From Melampsora larici-populina 98AG31 (taxonomy: Eukaryota > Basidiomycota > Pucciniomycetes > Pucciniales > Melampsoraceae): a stretch of DNA of 64,000 nt. Location of the stretch: the NCBI RefSeq assembly GCF_000204055.1, contig NW_006768800.1, positions 1 to 64,000 on the forward strand, written 5' to 3'. Made by a program: the position numbers and the translations under genes. The notes under the pieces were generated by a model. It did not search any database and was not told the DNA's origin. It worked only from the letters and a program-made list of their open reading frames with translations. Shown in pieces: positions 43,951 through 57,108 of this stretch (the first letter of the stretch is position 1; each line of letters begins with the position of its first letter).

Positions 43951-45505
43951 ATTGGGATTCGGTTTTCTTATTAATAAAAGATGTCAAAATGAAGATCCTA
44001 CTTCTTTAGACTGTCACACGGTGTATGACCTCAACGGATTTTCTTCTTTGTAACTTCAAGAACTCTTCCTACTCTTGAGAGTTGTATATTTACAACACGT
44101 AATTTCTTTTCTCAATCTTTGTAGTGAGCTTTAAATAGATGTTGGATACTCTTTAATTTACTGACAAAAAAGTAAACCAGTCCTCAATTAATTATGCGCA
44201 AAACTCAAGCATTGATGAGTGTATATTTAACTAGCAAAGAAGTTTATCAACAAGATGACATCATACTGTATACATGCCCAGGAAAATAATTCTTCTGCCG
44301 TGTCTCTTGGCTAATCCTCCTTATGATATTGAGTGTTTGAGAGTGATTGCCAAGTGCTCAATCCATACAATATTCTTTACACATTGAAGGTTTCTTATTC
44401 CCTTGAGAATATCTCTGGGCACTAGGAGTAACCTTCTAGCTACGAGAAATCGCATTGGTACAGCTGCTTGTGACGTAGCTCCGACGAAAAATTCTGTAAG
44501 CCATTACGCTGTGCGCGTGATTGCATTCCTGTGCAGTTTACCTTTCTTTTCTTCATAATTACCTCAATGAGGATGCTCTTCCCTCGGCACGAAGTTTCTC
44601 ATATTCATATAAACTAAGCTGGACCGTGACGGTCACCGAACTCCGGTTCTTTCCACTTTTTGTTAATGACAATCTTCTCAAAATTCTTTTATTCATTCTC
44701 ATTGACATCAAAGTCTTCTCAGGATTCATGACCTATTCTTTTTAGAATCGTCGTTCGATTCTTTATTATTTTTTGGTCCATCCCACCTCTTCCTTTTCAT
44801 GTATCACTTTCTTCTGCCCCATAGTGAACCTTTTTGATTACGTTCTACGCCCCGATTCGATTTCCAGGTAAAACCATGCTCTTGTTGATCAGGACCATTA
44901 ACTGACCTCTGCCTTTACTTCTCACATACCACCAGATTGAAGAGATATCTTTCTGAGAAAGCTAGTTGTAGTACTTTACAAATTCAAGAAATGTACCAAA
45001 TCGATCTAAAATCTTTCATGAGATACATAGTCCCATGGAGTTTGACTATGATGGAATGGATGACCTTTGATTTTGAGTGATTGTACATAACTTGTTGAAC
45101 TCTGAAGCATTCATCCAAAGTATACAATCTGTTTACCTCTCTATGCAATCCAGGCGTTGTTTATGGAATTCATGCGTGCATTTATACCGATAAGCTTAAA
45201 AGTGTGACCACGCAAGGACGGATTGATGACAAGGACGTTACGCCTGATTTCTATAAGAATATGCTTATATCCAACGATCATCCAACTTTAACTCTCAAAT
45301 GAAATCGAATCCTAAAACTTTGAGTTCTTCGATGAGTTTGATTCTTTTTACAGACGGAAGCGAACTACGATTCATGAAGTGATGAAAATACACAAAGCAT
45401 CACGTTTTGATCTTAGAGAGATATATATATCTTAATAGATCATCCTTTAAAGTCTCTTTGACGCTCTCTTGTTTCCATGTAAAATCTAAATCTTTTAACA
45501 AAATT
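43951..45505. other. Intergenic, no gene recognised
   Basis: Short ORFs only, with no consistent splice joins or domains. Confidence 0.45.
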
Positions 45506-45513
45506 ATAAAGAT

Positions 45514-45665
45514 CAGGGATGCAGGAGTGAGTATGAGTTTACTCAATAAAGTGAGTATTATTGAGTATACTGAGTATTTTTGCCTATTTTTGGCCCTGTA
45601 AACCCGTACAAAGTGAGTATCAGTTGAGTATATACTCATACTCGGTACTCATTCCTGCATCCCTG
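45514..45665. mobile_element. hAT MITE, 152 bp, same ends as the 5.8-kb hAT element
   Basis: It starts CAGGGATGCAGGAGTGAGT and ends ACTCATTCCTGCATCCCTG, differing from the full hAT at 8394-14196 at only a base or two per end. The octamer ATAAAGAT is duplicated on each side (45506-45513, 45666-45673). The interior is filled with GAGTAT/ATACTC words. It is a non-autonomous derivative or cross-mobilised relative of that hAT family. Confidence 0.9.
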
Positions 45666-45673
45666 ATAAAGAT

Positions 45674-46442
45674 TAATGATGATGATCTATTTAGATTTTG
45701 TAGATACATAAAGAAATCATAAGATTTTAAAATTTTCAATTCAAGATCAATCACAAATGTAAAAAACATGTGGACAGATTATTAATCGCATGGTGTGTAG
45801 GAACTTGTAGATAAATTCTTATTTTCGGATTTTAAAAAATTTAAGAATTAAAAGATATCTTGAGGTTACAAATTATTGAGAAAGTAGATTGGATGATATG
45901 GATCAGGGTGAGATTAAGAAAAGGATAGAAACAGATCAACATCTTCACTTTTGATTGATAGTTTTTAAAGACTTTCAATGGTCGAGTCTTGGTGACCACA
46001 ACAAAGAGCATGAAGGAATTGATTGCAATTCTATTCAGTTTGAGTCTTTGAGGAAATAGAAAGTTAAAAGTGAATCGATCGAATGAGTTTTTCTTGTAAA
46101 TCCGTAGTCAAAGTGATCCTAATTTACCATTTCACCAAATGAGCCCATCCAAGTTGACTCTAACCAATAACCTTCAAGATACAGTCAAGATTAATACAAC
46201 AGCTCATCATGAAGGTTATCATCACTCTCATCAAACTACAAACACTAACCCAATCAATCAGATTAAATGCTACATATCCATTCAAGTCCGAATCGAGATC
46301 CTCTTGACCATTTCTTGATTCTCCATTCTCATTCTGATTTACAACCTACCAAAATAGCATTCATTCATGATTCATAGAACTGATTAGACTCAGACTTGAT
46401 TCCCCAAACTAGTTCTCTTGATTCCTATCTATCTTCTTCCAA
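45674..46442. other. Intergenic, upstream of 7-TM member 3
   Basis: AT-rich, no ORF above noise. The last 100 bases are pyrimidine-rich before the ATG at 46443, as expected for a fungal leader. Confidence 0.4.
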
Positions 46443-48285
46443 ATGAGTTCTCTTTCTCCAAAATCAAAAGCTTTGATTGAAAAATTATATCAAAGTCAAT
46501 ACCCTGAAGTTTATCCTTATGTTCCAAAAGTCATCATCACTTATATGGTTGTTTATTTCTTCGTTCTTATCCTTTCTCTTCTTTTAATCATCATTCCCTG
46601 TTTACGTGGTCAAGAAGCTCGTCGTAAACATCTTTGGTTATGGCGTAAACAATATGCTAATGGTTGTAAGTCTACAAACCTACCTAAAAAAACCCGTTTT
46701 TTTTGTTTTTTTAATCCTTTAAGAAAGAAAAGAAGAAAAAGAAAAACTAATCCAATGTTTTCTTTACCTCTTGATTTATGAAAGCTAAATATTTAATTCC
46801 ATATTATATACCGAATGGTGGAATTGCTTTTGTGATTTCTCAAATCTTTGGTTCAATCTTATTTGAAATTTATCTTTTTTTAGCTTTTTATTCTATAAAG
46901 TTTCCTGAATTTTCTAAAAATTCTTATCAATATTTTTGGTTAGCAATTGGTAATTCTCCTGGTTTCTTTGGGTTTTGGTATTCTGGTTTTGGTGCTTTAT
47001 ATACTTGGTAAAGAGCTTTTTCCTTATCAAATCGAATTACCCCGTACACTTTTTTGAAATTTATGAAAAATCATCATTGTTGATCTTGATGGTTGTCTTT
47101 TTTCGGGGTTTTTAGTATCTTTTCACCTAGTAGAACAACCACTACAGATGGAACCAACAAGATTCAAAAATATTTAATTCATCCCATCATCATGAACACG
47201 ATTTGTATCATCACACCGATCATACCTACCTTAATTTCAATAGGTTGGGGAATCGCTTCGATTGTCACTAGAAAAGCTCAATTTCAAGCTTATCAATCAG
47301 TCATTCATCAAATCAAATCTGATATCAATCCTACAATCGGGATCTTAAAGTATACTAAAGCTGGATTCAAATTCCTCGATCAGTTTCGTTGGGCTTGTTT
47401 GTTTTGGTCATTTGCTGCAATCTTATCTATGGTGGTAAGCTGCTCTCTTTAATCAAACAATGCGGATTTTTTTTCACAAGTCTCAAGACATGTTCTAGAG
47501 GAAAAACCAAACTGATGATCTTGAATCCTTGTTTTCTTTTGTGATTTTTTTGTTAAATAGTTTTATTCATTTGCGATTCTTTTGTTTTTAAGATTATTAA
47601 AAACGACAGTAGAAGTCAATGAAGGTAAAAAAGGTTTAGAAGGATTTGAAGTTTCAAAAACTTTAGCACCTAGTAGGTTTTCCAAAAAATTACGTAAATC
47701 TTATTGTAAGTCGCAACTTTTTTCCCCAAAAGAAATTTATTCCAATTCATTTTTTGGTTTACAAAACTTGATTTGATTTTTTTTGCTGGTTTGGTTTGGT
47801 TTGGTTTGGTTTTGATAGATTTGTTAATGTGGCAATGTATTTTACTTATGGTCGTTTCTACTTGGTATTTGGTGGATGCGATTATACTGATGATTAGAAT
47901 TGATGATGTAGTAACAAGGTAAGTAAGAGTTTCGAAAAAACAAAAAAAAACATCGTATCATCTTGATTGATTTAAGATTTTTTTTGTTTGTGTTACTATG
48001 ATGATGAAAAAAAGTCAAGCATGGAGATCTTTATTTGATTGGTTAGTAGTCTCAAGTTCATTCCTTTTAGCAGGTGCACTAGTACTTCAAAGTGTAAGTG
48101 TTTTGTTTTGCTTTTCATCTTCTTAAATCTTTTTCTTTTTTTGACACTTTCTTTTTCAAAAACAGTGGAGAATGTTAATTGATAAAGATGAACCTCAAAT
48201 CGTCATCCAACGTGAAATTAAAATCTCTACAAACTCTCATCATCCAGGCCCTTCAGATTCTAATCATAGATTTCATAAAGTTTAA
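46443..48285 (+). CDS. Multi-pass membrane protein of the three-copy 7-TM family, member 3
   Basis: Seven exons: 46443-46665, 46785-47007, 47116-47434, 47561-47705, 47819-47918, 48015-48093, 48166-48285, giving 402 residues. Exon 2 equals exons 2 plus 3 of the other members, so one intron was lost or gained at the SPG/YFGFWYS position; here the text reads SPGFFGFWYSGFGALY without a break. Exons of 100 and 79 bases are conserved. Hydrophobic segments match the paralogues, with PNGGIAF, MNTICIITPI, QFRWACLFW and VVSSSFLLAGAL. Introns are extremely T-rich. As in member 2, two donors lie three bases apart at the end of exon 1 (GTTGTA and GTAAGT); the second is the consensus one. The C-terminal tail is short. 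Function unknown. Confidence 0.82.
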
Positions 48286-49359
48286 ACCAATTAAGTTTTT
48301 CTCTCTTTATCTATCTCTCTCTCTATCAAATTGCAAATTTTTATTTTTCAATCAAATAAACTAAACTGCAAAAAATGAATATGTGTATGTTATAAGGTGT
48401 TTTGAGATTTTTATTTATTTAGGAGGTTTGGTTTGACTACCAATCAAAGCAGAAAAAATGTAATGTTGTTTTATACCTACCTAAAAAGGTCTTGGGATTT
48501 GTTGATCATCTTTAGTTTTTCAAAATAACAAAAAAAAGCAAGAAATACTTTTAGTCTTGTGATTCAAACTTTTTTTAATGGTTTTTCTTATTTTTCTAAT
48601 CTGATTGATATTGATTTTTACAAAAAAAAAATGGATTTATTAGTTTGGAAAGCAGTTATGAATGGTCTTTGTTTTTTTCTCCCCAGGAAGTTTTGATGTG
48701 ATGCATTGGTAATAACCAGGTTCTTAAGTTGGATTTAGCTATGTGAAATGAAATTTGGTGGAAAACGAACTGTAATCTGTTTTACATGTGTGTGTGTGGA
48801 CCTATGAACATAAGACACCTTATGTACCACCAACTTTTGACTATTTTTCTTTGGTTTGTCTTTCTTGAAGATCATGGTTGTCATAAGTAGTGGACTGGAA
48901 TTTGAAAGATAAAGATTTTTCAGTTTGAGAACATGGATAATCATAATGGTCTCTTTTGATGAGGCCAGTGACAAATTATCTTTCTTATGATGATGAGTAA
49001 AGGCTTTATCATAACACCTGGGTGACAATTAAGTTTGAAAACAAGAGGAGGCAGATGAAATGAAAGCAGCAAACAATGACTAAAGTGAGTCTTGAAAAAG
49101 TTGGTGGGGATTCAATCCCACCTATTTGTGATTGGCTGTCTTTAAGCTGATCAACCCATAGGGACAAGAACAGGCAATGTCTTGGTTGCTTCTCAACAAA
49201 TTTAACTACAACAGAAAGATTGAAGGTTCCAATGACACTCTAGTCAAGTGGAGAGGGCTCCCATGGTTCATTGAGATCAAATAGGTGTGGGTTCTTATGG
49301 ACTTTTGAAGGCAATACAGTCAGCTTCAATTAGCAAAGAATGAGCAAATGAGAAAAAAA
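48286..49359. other. Intergenic, no gene recognised
   Basis: Two B-box-like words occur: GGATTCAATCCCACC near 49119 and AAATAGGTGTGGGTTC near 49280, similar to each other in opposite orientation. They may be tRNA-derived SINE scraps; no cloverleaf could be built. Otherwise nothing. Confidence 0.35.
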
Positions 49360-51626
49360 CTAACCCAAGTCGGTATTCTGAATCACACCTGAAGCCAAAT
49401 CAGTCAGATCATTTGAGGCAGTTTGGGTAATGTCCATGCTTGCATATTTTGTCCTGTGAAAATTTTTCTCTTTGACCGTTTCTGAAGAATTGTCCACTAC
49501 AGGCTCTCTTGGCAAAACCTGCTGCTTGGTCCTCATGGTCCTGGGCTTCTTATTGAACTTCAATGCTAACTCATGGTTGAGATACTCTTTTATCAAGTTT
49601 TCATCACCAGTTTTTTCTGTACTTCTGATGTTGTCAAAACTTGAGATAGATGCCTTGCCAGCTGAATTACCAATGTCTTCATGAATATGTTCAGTTGACC
49701 CATCATTGGGAAAATCTTGAACAATGTTTATTTTTTTCCTTGGCACATCAGATACCTTTCTCTTGAGATTTTGGATGATGCTTCTTTCATCTATTTTTGT
49801 ATGATTTTTGGGTTTCTTGGGCTTTAGCCTACTTTCTATGAATTGCTTAATTGAAATGTCATCTGAAACTGAAACCGATGAGCCTGAGTGTTGTGCATCT
49901 ATATTGTTTGATGGATCATGATCATGGGTTGAGATTCTTGGTAGATTTGGTTTATGGACATCTTGAATATACTGATCAACTTTGTAATAAAATTGATTCA
50001 AATGATCTGAAGAAATCAAATGCTCTTTATAAAGGTCACCAAGCTTTAAATCCTTAGTGATGTCTTCAGGACGTGGTGAATATTGTGGAGTTCTATATGT
50101 AAGCAAAGACCAATAGTATTGCATACATTGAGCTTTGGTCACTGGTGTCTCTGAGACTTTCATACTCAGAATGCTTTCCATCACTTTTCCAATCCTTCTT
50201 ATCAGTAAATAAAACATCACACTGTTTTCTATTCTCTTTTCAAATTTGTGAAGTTGACTGGGTTTTGAAGTTGCATTCAACACATAATCCAAGATTTTCC
50301 ATAATATCAATTGTGCTTCTGAGTCATCTGCATCCACTTTCAAAACTAAACCCAGACATTTAGAGATCTGGTTATCAATACTTTTGCACTGATCATTATC
50401 TGCTCCAATTGTTTTCATTAGTTCCATATATCCTACCATAAATCTTATTTGTTCAGGAAGCTCAATTGAATTGGTTTGATGTTTTTCTTTCATAGCAATG
50501 AGTTCTTGTGAAATTTCAAGATCTGGTTTATCAAACAAAAACCACAATTCACGAGCTTTATGACCCAAATCTCCTAAAGTCTGGCTTTTTTTGAGAGGAT
50601 CTTCAAGCAAAGAGATTGGTTCCAGTTTTGGATCAACAAATGGATCTTTGTTTGTGATATACCTTCGAGCAGTCCAGTTATCTTCTGCAGAGGTAACCAA
50701 AATTTTTCTTGCTGAACGTGCACTACATTTACTTGGTGTCAGTGCAAGCATTACATGACTATTCTGTAAGCCCAAAGAGAGTAATTTCTCAAAAGTTTCA
50801 AAGGTCTGCATATATTTTCTGTACCAACTACCATATTGAAGATCATCTATCCCAAACTGTGATAAATTCTTCAAGAACTTCAAGGTTGATGTTGATGAAT
50901 TGATCTCAGAGATTTGATGTTTCTCTTTCATGATACCTCTCAATAAAAGATAAAAACTTATTTTAGAGAGTGAAAATTCCATGAAATGATTGAAATTGTC
51001 TCTTGTGAGGTGTGGAGAGGTTGGATTCAAGGTGAATTGAAATGAATTTTGAATGTCTTTCTCTACATAGTCTATCTCAGAATGAGAATCTGGAGATGAA
51101 TGGGCTTTGATGATCTTTACCAAACTAGAAAGAATATGATGAAGTGGGCTAGTTGACTTTCTTACCCAAGTGACTTTTTCTTTTTTTTGAAATTTAGATT
51201 TAGGTTTCTCTATAAAGGGTTTTAGTATCTGTTTAGTGTATGATAAAACAACATTCCCAAGGTTGCTGTAGGATTTATGTTGATTGGCTACCACTTCAGC
51301 TGTTCTGAGTGCCCTCCAAACATTCAGATGATCATCCTGGATTAAGATTCTATCCACTGGTCCAATTGAATCTGGAGCGGCTACAGGGAATATTTTAGTG
51401 ATGTGTAAACCATATCTAATCAGTGATTTGTTTCAGGTAAATTCCAAAAAGATGGAAAATTGCAATACCTACCATCAATGGTGTGTTCAGAGAGTTCTCC
51501 AGATTGTAACCATATAACTCTGCCATCCATAAATTTATTGGGTGTTGGTATTTCTGACAGAGAGAACTGTATGCAAATGCCAAGGATGAGACCCAAATTT
51601 GATAAGACTGATCTTTTCATGGTCAT
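49360..51626 (-). CDS. Predicted secreted protein of unknown function, 724 residues
   Basis: Two exons on the minus strand, 51626-51473 and 51380-49360, join in frame at GTAGGT/GTAG. Exon 1 encodes a signal-peptide-like start, MTMKRSVLSNLGLILGICIQ followed by FS and a likely cleavage site before EIPTPNKF. A second ATG two codons downstream is also possible. The mature part is hydrophilic, helical in character, with few Cys and no further membrane segment. The last 200 residues are rich in Lys/Ser with basic clusters (RLKPKKPKNH, KRKVSDVPRKK). I recognise no domain. In rust fungi large secreted proteins of this kind form lineage-specific families; a role in host interaction is only a possibility. 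Upstream, 51627-53035 holds no gene. Confidence 0.6.
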
Positions 51627-53035
51627 CAGCACCCTATTATTTTTAAGTCTATGTTCAAGAAAATTGGGATGTTGTCTTGAGGATTTTTTTCTTATGGATC
51701 AAAAGACAGACAGGGATCAAATCCTTAAGCTGACATATAGATCAATAATTTGTATCAAACAATATAAAACTCTGAAAAGAAACTCTATCAGAATGTGTTA
51801 CAAAATATGAATCTACATCAGATTATCTAGCAAAAACCACTCTAAAACTTGTTGCATAGTATGTTTGGATTCAAAGGAGGCTCCCAAATGATCCTATTAG
51901 TCTTCATGTGACCTATGTTCTGTTACATGTTTGATCAGATATGGTGTGTTGTCATATGTAAATGACAGGCTCAATATATACCTGGATTATGGCTGGTGTC
52001 ATGTTTTACGTTGGTGAACAATTTGGGAGTGTGATCGGTGCTCAGAGAGGTTCTTGTGAAAGCTTGACAGATATACTCCAGAACTTCAAGTAGTGCCAGA
52101 TGAGCCCTAATGTCTGAACTGGCAACCTGGTTTCATGGAAAGCCTCTGTGGCAACCTGAGATGGCAGCCTTGACTTGCTTTCACTTTTTTTGAAATTGCT
52201 GTGCCCCACAGCCAAAACCACATAAACTCTGATTTCAAATTATATGTCTCTTCTGTCTATGCAATAAAATTCACTATTGGTGCTATCACATTTTTAGACT
52301 TGAAACAGTTCAAATGAACCATGAATCCTTCACATACACCCTTCTTTACATAGGAATATACACCCTATTGTAATCTTCTCGGAAAGATCTTGTCAATCCT
52401 CAGGATGGTATGCTCCTTATCAAAAGATTATTCTGGATATATGAGCTATCATTTTAGGCCGCTACTGAGAACATCCAAAGTTACTATCAACAGCCGTCTT
52501 CTCAGTCAATCGCTCTGGATCCGTTATGAAATGTTCATAGAAATCTAACGAAAGATAGTGGATCAACTTGGATGAAATCCAGACGAACCAGATCCCAGTT
52601 TAATTTTGATTACACTACAATCTAAGTTGCCTCAAACACAACAACATAGACTCAAGGCTGAACAACGATTCTTTTAGTATTTAAACAACAAGACAAGACA
52701 AAATTTTGTTTCAAAAGAACAAAGTTGAAAGTTTTTAACCAAGAGTACAACGAACTTGATGAAACTTTTGTATTGAGTTTTGGAAAATTCAGGAAATTTA
52801 CAAATTCTTGCGTGGATTTTGTCTATTCAAGAAACGTACTTGTTAGACATCAAATAAAGAGCATTGAGATAAAGGTTTGTAGATTTTAGAAACCTCGTAG
52901 TGAGTGATCAGCTTGGTGATCTACGCGTTCATCGGTCCATACTTTATAGTCCAGGCTCTGGTGAATTAAGAAGAAATCAAGAGATCAGTATGACTCTTTA
53001 AAACCTTTACTTTTAGCATGTTTGGGTGAGATCCT
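51627..53035. other. Intergenic, no gene recognised
   Basis: No ORF with support, no repeat structure noted. Confidence 0.45.
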
Positions 53036-55019
53036 TCAGGAAAAATCACACACCATAGCTGTATCCCAAGATGAACCCTTTACAAGATGAGATTGTACTC
53101 CATTTGCATCAAAGAGTCTAACTAAATGAGCATAAGTATCGGGGAATGGGGTCCCAATAAAAAAGATATGTTTAACATGAGGTACACTTTTAAAAGCCTT
53201 TCCATCAGCAAATCTTAGTGCACGTTGCCATTTGTCTCCACTTAAAAATACGTCTGTAACAATTGTTCCAATGTTCTTTAACATTGGTACGTTTAACCAG
53301 TCGATCTCTTTCATGTGATATCCAGGACAATATTGAGATGCAAGAACTTTTAATTTGGGGAAATTCAAACTTGTGATATCTTCCTTGATTTGAGATGTAA
53401 ATGAGTATGTAAAGAGACCTTCTAATGTATCTTTAACCGGTTCCAATACTTCAATTAGACTTCTACGTCCAGAAGGTATAGAATCATATCGACTACTAGG
53501 AAAGAGTTGAATACTCTTTAAAGTGTTTTTTGAAGATCGAGTGATAAAAGAGAGTGCTATTAGGTCATCATCATAAGTAGATGAAAGATGACGCAAGTTC
53601 GATAAAGCTGGAGGTTTTAAAACTAAATCCGTCAAGATTGAACTAGAATTGATGATCAAGCTCTCGAGTTGAGGTATCGCTGAAAGTAAATCAGATATTG
53701 AATTTTTATCGTAAGCTCCTTCTTTGGAACCGTGATAAGAGTATGAAAGAGTTAATGATTTCAAATCTTTAAGCTTCCCGATAACTTTGACTAGCTCAGG
53801 CGAAACTCCCATGCAACTGACAAAGCGAAGGGTCAGAGAGTTCAAATTGGAACCAAGTAAATTGATTAATCGTATTACTTGACTCATTGAAAGTGGTGGT
53901 AATGTACGATCTGGAAATAGCCATCGAGGAAAGGTCTAGTGAGCACTTCAGCAAGCTTAAAGTTATGCAATCAAGCAGTGAAAAACTTACCAAGACCATA
54001 CTCTGGATCTGAATCATAATCTTCCCATTCTGGTTCTGAAATTTTACATTCCCATTCTGAATCACTATCTTCTTCTTTGAATTCTTCTTTCTCTACTTCT
54101 TTTCCTGCTTGTTCTGATTCTTTTTCTTTCTCGTCTTCTCCCGAATACCAAATGCGCTCAATCACAAGACTTTCAACAACAGAAGATGAAGGCGGTCCGA
54201 AAAAGTCTTCCTTCCAAATATCAAATGATCTTTCTGCACACTCTGAATCCGTTAGAGCATCGCCACCCGTCCGTGTAAAACTAAAAATACATGTGATATA
54301 CACAATGCGTGAGAAAAAACTCGAGCCACCGCACCGTGTAAACACCCTGTATGGGTTACGCTCCGTTCAAATGTTGGCCGGGAGAGCGCAAATCTGAGCG
54401 GTGAGCAAACAACCGAGTATCACCGGTTTAGGAAGAAACATCCGACATTGATGTCACTTTGGTGAAAAAAACCCTTTCTATCTTTTCTTTATCTCGCCAA
54501 TCGTTGTCGATCACCTCTACCATCACCAATTCCGATCCTTCCCGATCGCTTTCATACCAACCTCGACGCTTTCTACCTCTTCGTTTTCGTTTGATGAAGG
54601 GTGCCTATGCTTTGTGGCACCCTTGCTCTTTCATAGCAGTAACCATGCACCCTTTCGTGCGTGGTTTGACCTCATCGCGCCAGATTAAGACTTCGATGGT
54701 CAAACCTTCATCTATTTTGGCCAAATGTTACCTCAATCTACCCAACTTAACGATCACGGACTTTGGAGGTCAACTGGTAGGTCACATTGCTCACCTCTTT
54801 CCTGTGTATAAAAAGCTTTCAATTTTACTGATTCGATTGTGTTCATCCATCCTATACCTGACTACTCTATTTCATCGTCATAATATTTTGTGTTCATACT
54901 TACTTTAGACTTCAAATCGTTGCTTACATCAGTGTGCCCCACTGTCAGTTGACGCTATACCTTCGAGTACTCACCTCTTGGCCAATCAATCCTTGTTACT
55001 TCGCACCTCTCACTCGAAT

Positions 55020-56585
55020 ATGTGGTGGAAACATGGAAACTGGGAAGTAAATCATGCTCGGGAGTGTAAGTCTTTATTTGGAAGTTGTCATTCCTATATC
55101 GTATTGACTTACTTTTTACATATCAGTTACGGACAATGGCCCACCGGAACCGGTTCAACAAAACCATGCCACACCTCCACCTGGCATTGGTAACTCGGTC
55201 ACTTATTATGGTAATGAAGGTCAGTGTTTTTGATTTCTATGTTATAATTCTTACACACACTGACCTCATATTTGTGTTTTCTGCGTTAGGTAATAACAAT
55301 CGCCCTGTCCAGGCTCACACTTCCGTGTTGCGTCCTACATCCAGGCACTCTATCAATGGAGGTATGATTACATGTTTATTTTTGATGTTTTTTTACGCTT
55401 GTTGATTTATACATTTTTAATTGCATTTCAGGTCCCGAAAGTAATCGCTTGATGTCACCTCAGCCTTATTCCTATGCGCCTCAACCTCATATTACTCAAC
55501 CTCCTCGTCATCATTCTAATCCGCCACCTCAATGGCATACACCACCCGACTCTTCTATACCAGCTCCAGCCATTGCTTCTTTTGAGCCGATGCCGACTTC
55601 AGATACTCATACTCTGCTTTCCCAATCTTCTCAATCGCCTGGTATGAAGCGCAAAGCACCTAGCACTTCTCGAAAAGGCAAAGCCTCTACTTCAACATCT
55701 ACCCGAAACACCAAAGCTTCTGCTGCCACTACCTTAACTATTGGTGACACTCCTCTAGACTCTGATGAAGTGGTATCCGGTCGAGGCGGTAACTACCACC
55801 CAGACGAAGATCTTCAGATATGCCGGTCGTGGTTGAACATCTCTCAGGACAGCTTGATAGGAAATGCTCAAACTTCAATGACGTTGTGGAAGCGAATTTC
55901 AGCTGACTTCAAACATTACAGACTACTTGAACCTGCAATCGTCAAGCAACCTGATCTGTATGTGGAAAGGACTGACGAGTCTATGCAAGGTAGATGGCGA
56001 TTGATCAACAAAGCGGTCAATAAATTTGTTGGTTATTTATCGAAGACGAAGAATCTCCACGGCAGTGGCAAATCAGCTGATGATATCATTGCTGATGCTC
56101 ACGAGATGTACCGTCAGCGAGAGGGTAGTGTGTTCAAATTCATGCAATGCTATACGATCTTATCTTCAGCTCCAAAGTGGTCTGATTACAACGTCGACCT
56201 TGCTAGAAGATATACTCCAAAACCTCCTCCCACTGTCATATCAATCCGTTCGACTCCTGCTCCTACCGACGATTCTGACATAGAAGTCATCTCATCTGAT
56301 TTACATGATCGCCCTATTGGTAATAAATTAGCTAAAAAGGCGAAGACTCAAGATGCTATATTGAATCAAATGGCTGATAATGTGAAGGCTATGGCAGAAG
56401 CTACTACTTCAATTGCTTTGCACTCTGCTGTTCAGAGCGAAGCAGTCGACTTCCTCACTGACGATCTTGTGCTTAAAACTGATACTACAAAACTAAATGG
56501 TGAGATCAAGTTATTTTATGAAATGAGACAGGCAGAGATTGTAAAGAAGCGTATGGCTAGATTAATTGCTGCAGCTAAAGATTAG
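55020..56585 (+). CDS. Harbinger B partner, NAM-associated/trihelix-like DNA-binding protein
   Basis: Four exons, 55020-55065, 55127-55219, 55290-55361 and 55432-56585, all phase 1, give 454 residues. After a Pro/Gln/His-rich start and a Lys/Ser/Thr-rich linker, residues about 185-300 carry the trihelix-like domain seen in plant NAM-associated and Harbinger partner proteins: YHPDEDLQICRSWLNISQD, then TSMTLWKRISADFKHY and ESMQGRWRLINKAVNKFVGY. A C-terminal helical region (TDDLVLKTDTTKLNGEIKLF, then MRQAEIVKKRMARLIAAAKD) resembles the end of that family. The partner would bind the ends and bring the transposase in. The first ATG is chosen because it opens the shortest consistent spliced frame; a longer 5' exon cannot be excluded. 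Confidence 0.8.
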
Positions 56586-57108
56586 TATTTGATTCTTATG
56601 TATTACTAGTATTTTCCCTCCGCACACGTGTTTGAATGTTATCATCCTTCTATATTATCCTTGTCCGTCTTCTCCTTTTTCCTCTGCACACGCGTTTGAT
56701 TGGTTTGTTTGTTATATTCCGTTTATTTACCTGAATGTTTGGTATCTGTCTATAATGAGAGTTCTTGATATGTGATCGGTAGTGATTGATTAAACCAAAA
56801 AAATTACTTTTCTTTGTATATAATACATAACTTTTCAATGTGATTAATTGATACAACAGTTTGACCTTTATGTTGGGTATCAAGCCCCTTGATTTGAGCC
56901 AGCCCACTTTCGAGTAACAGCAACTGAGAAAATCACTTGAATTGAACATATATAGTAACTTATGAGTTTATAAACTTATAATCGAAACAAAATATAATAT
57001 AAAAACAAATTGGAAGCTACACAAAAAACCACAAAGATTTCATGGATACAAAGCTACAAACGTACAATGAATAATAAAAATACTGAAATAGATAAGTAAA
57101 AATATCAA

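Noticed and set aside
44521..44745. 74-codon ORF as a small gene
   Set aside because: No signal peptide, domain, or splice support; composition like surrounding non-coding DNA.
49100..49290. tRNA gene
   Set aside because: T-arm-like words exist, but no D-arm, anticodon arm and acceptor stem can be assembled.
54459..54908. 149-codon ORF inside Harbinger B
   Set aside because: No domain; it lies in the 5' region before the NAM-associated gene and is not joined to it by usable splice sites.
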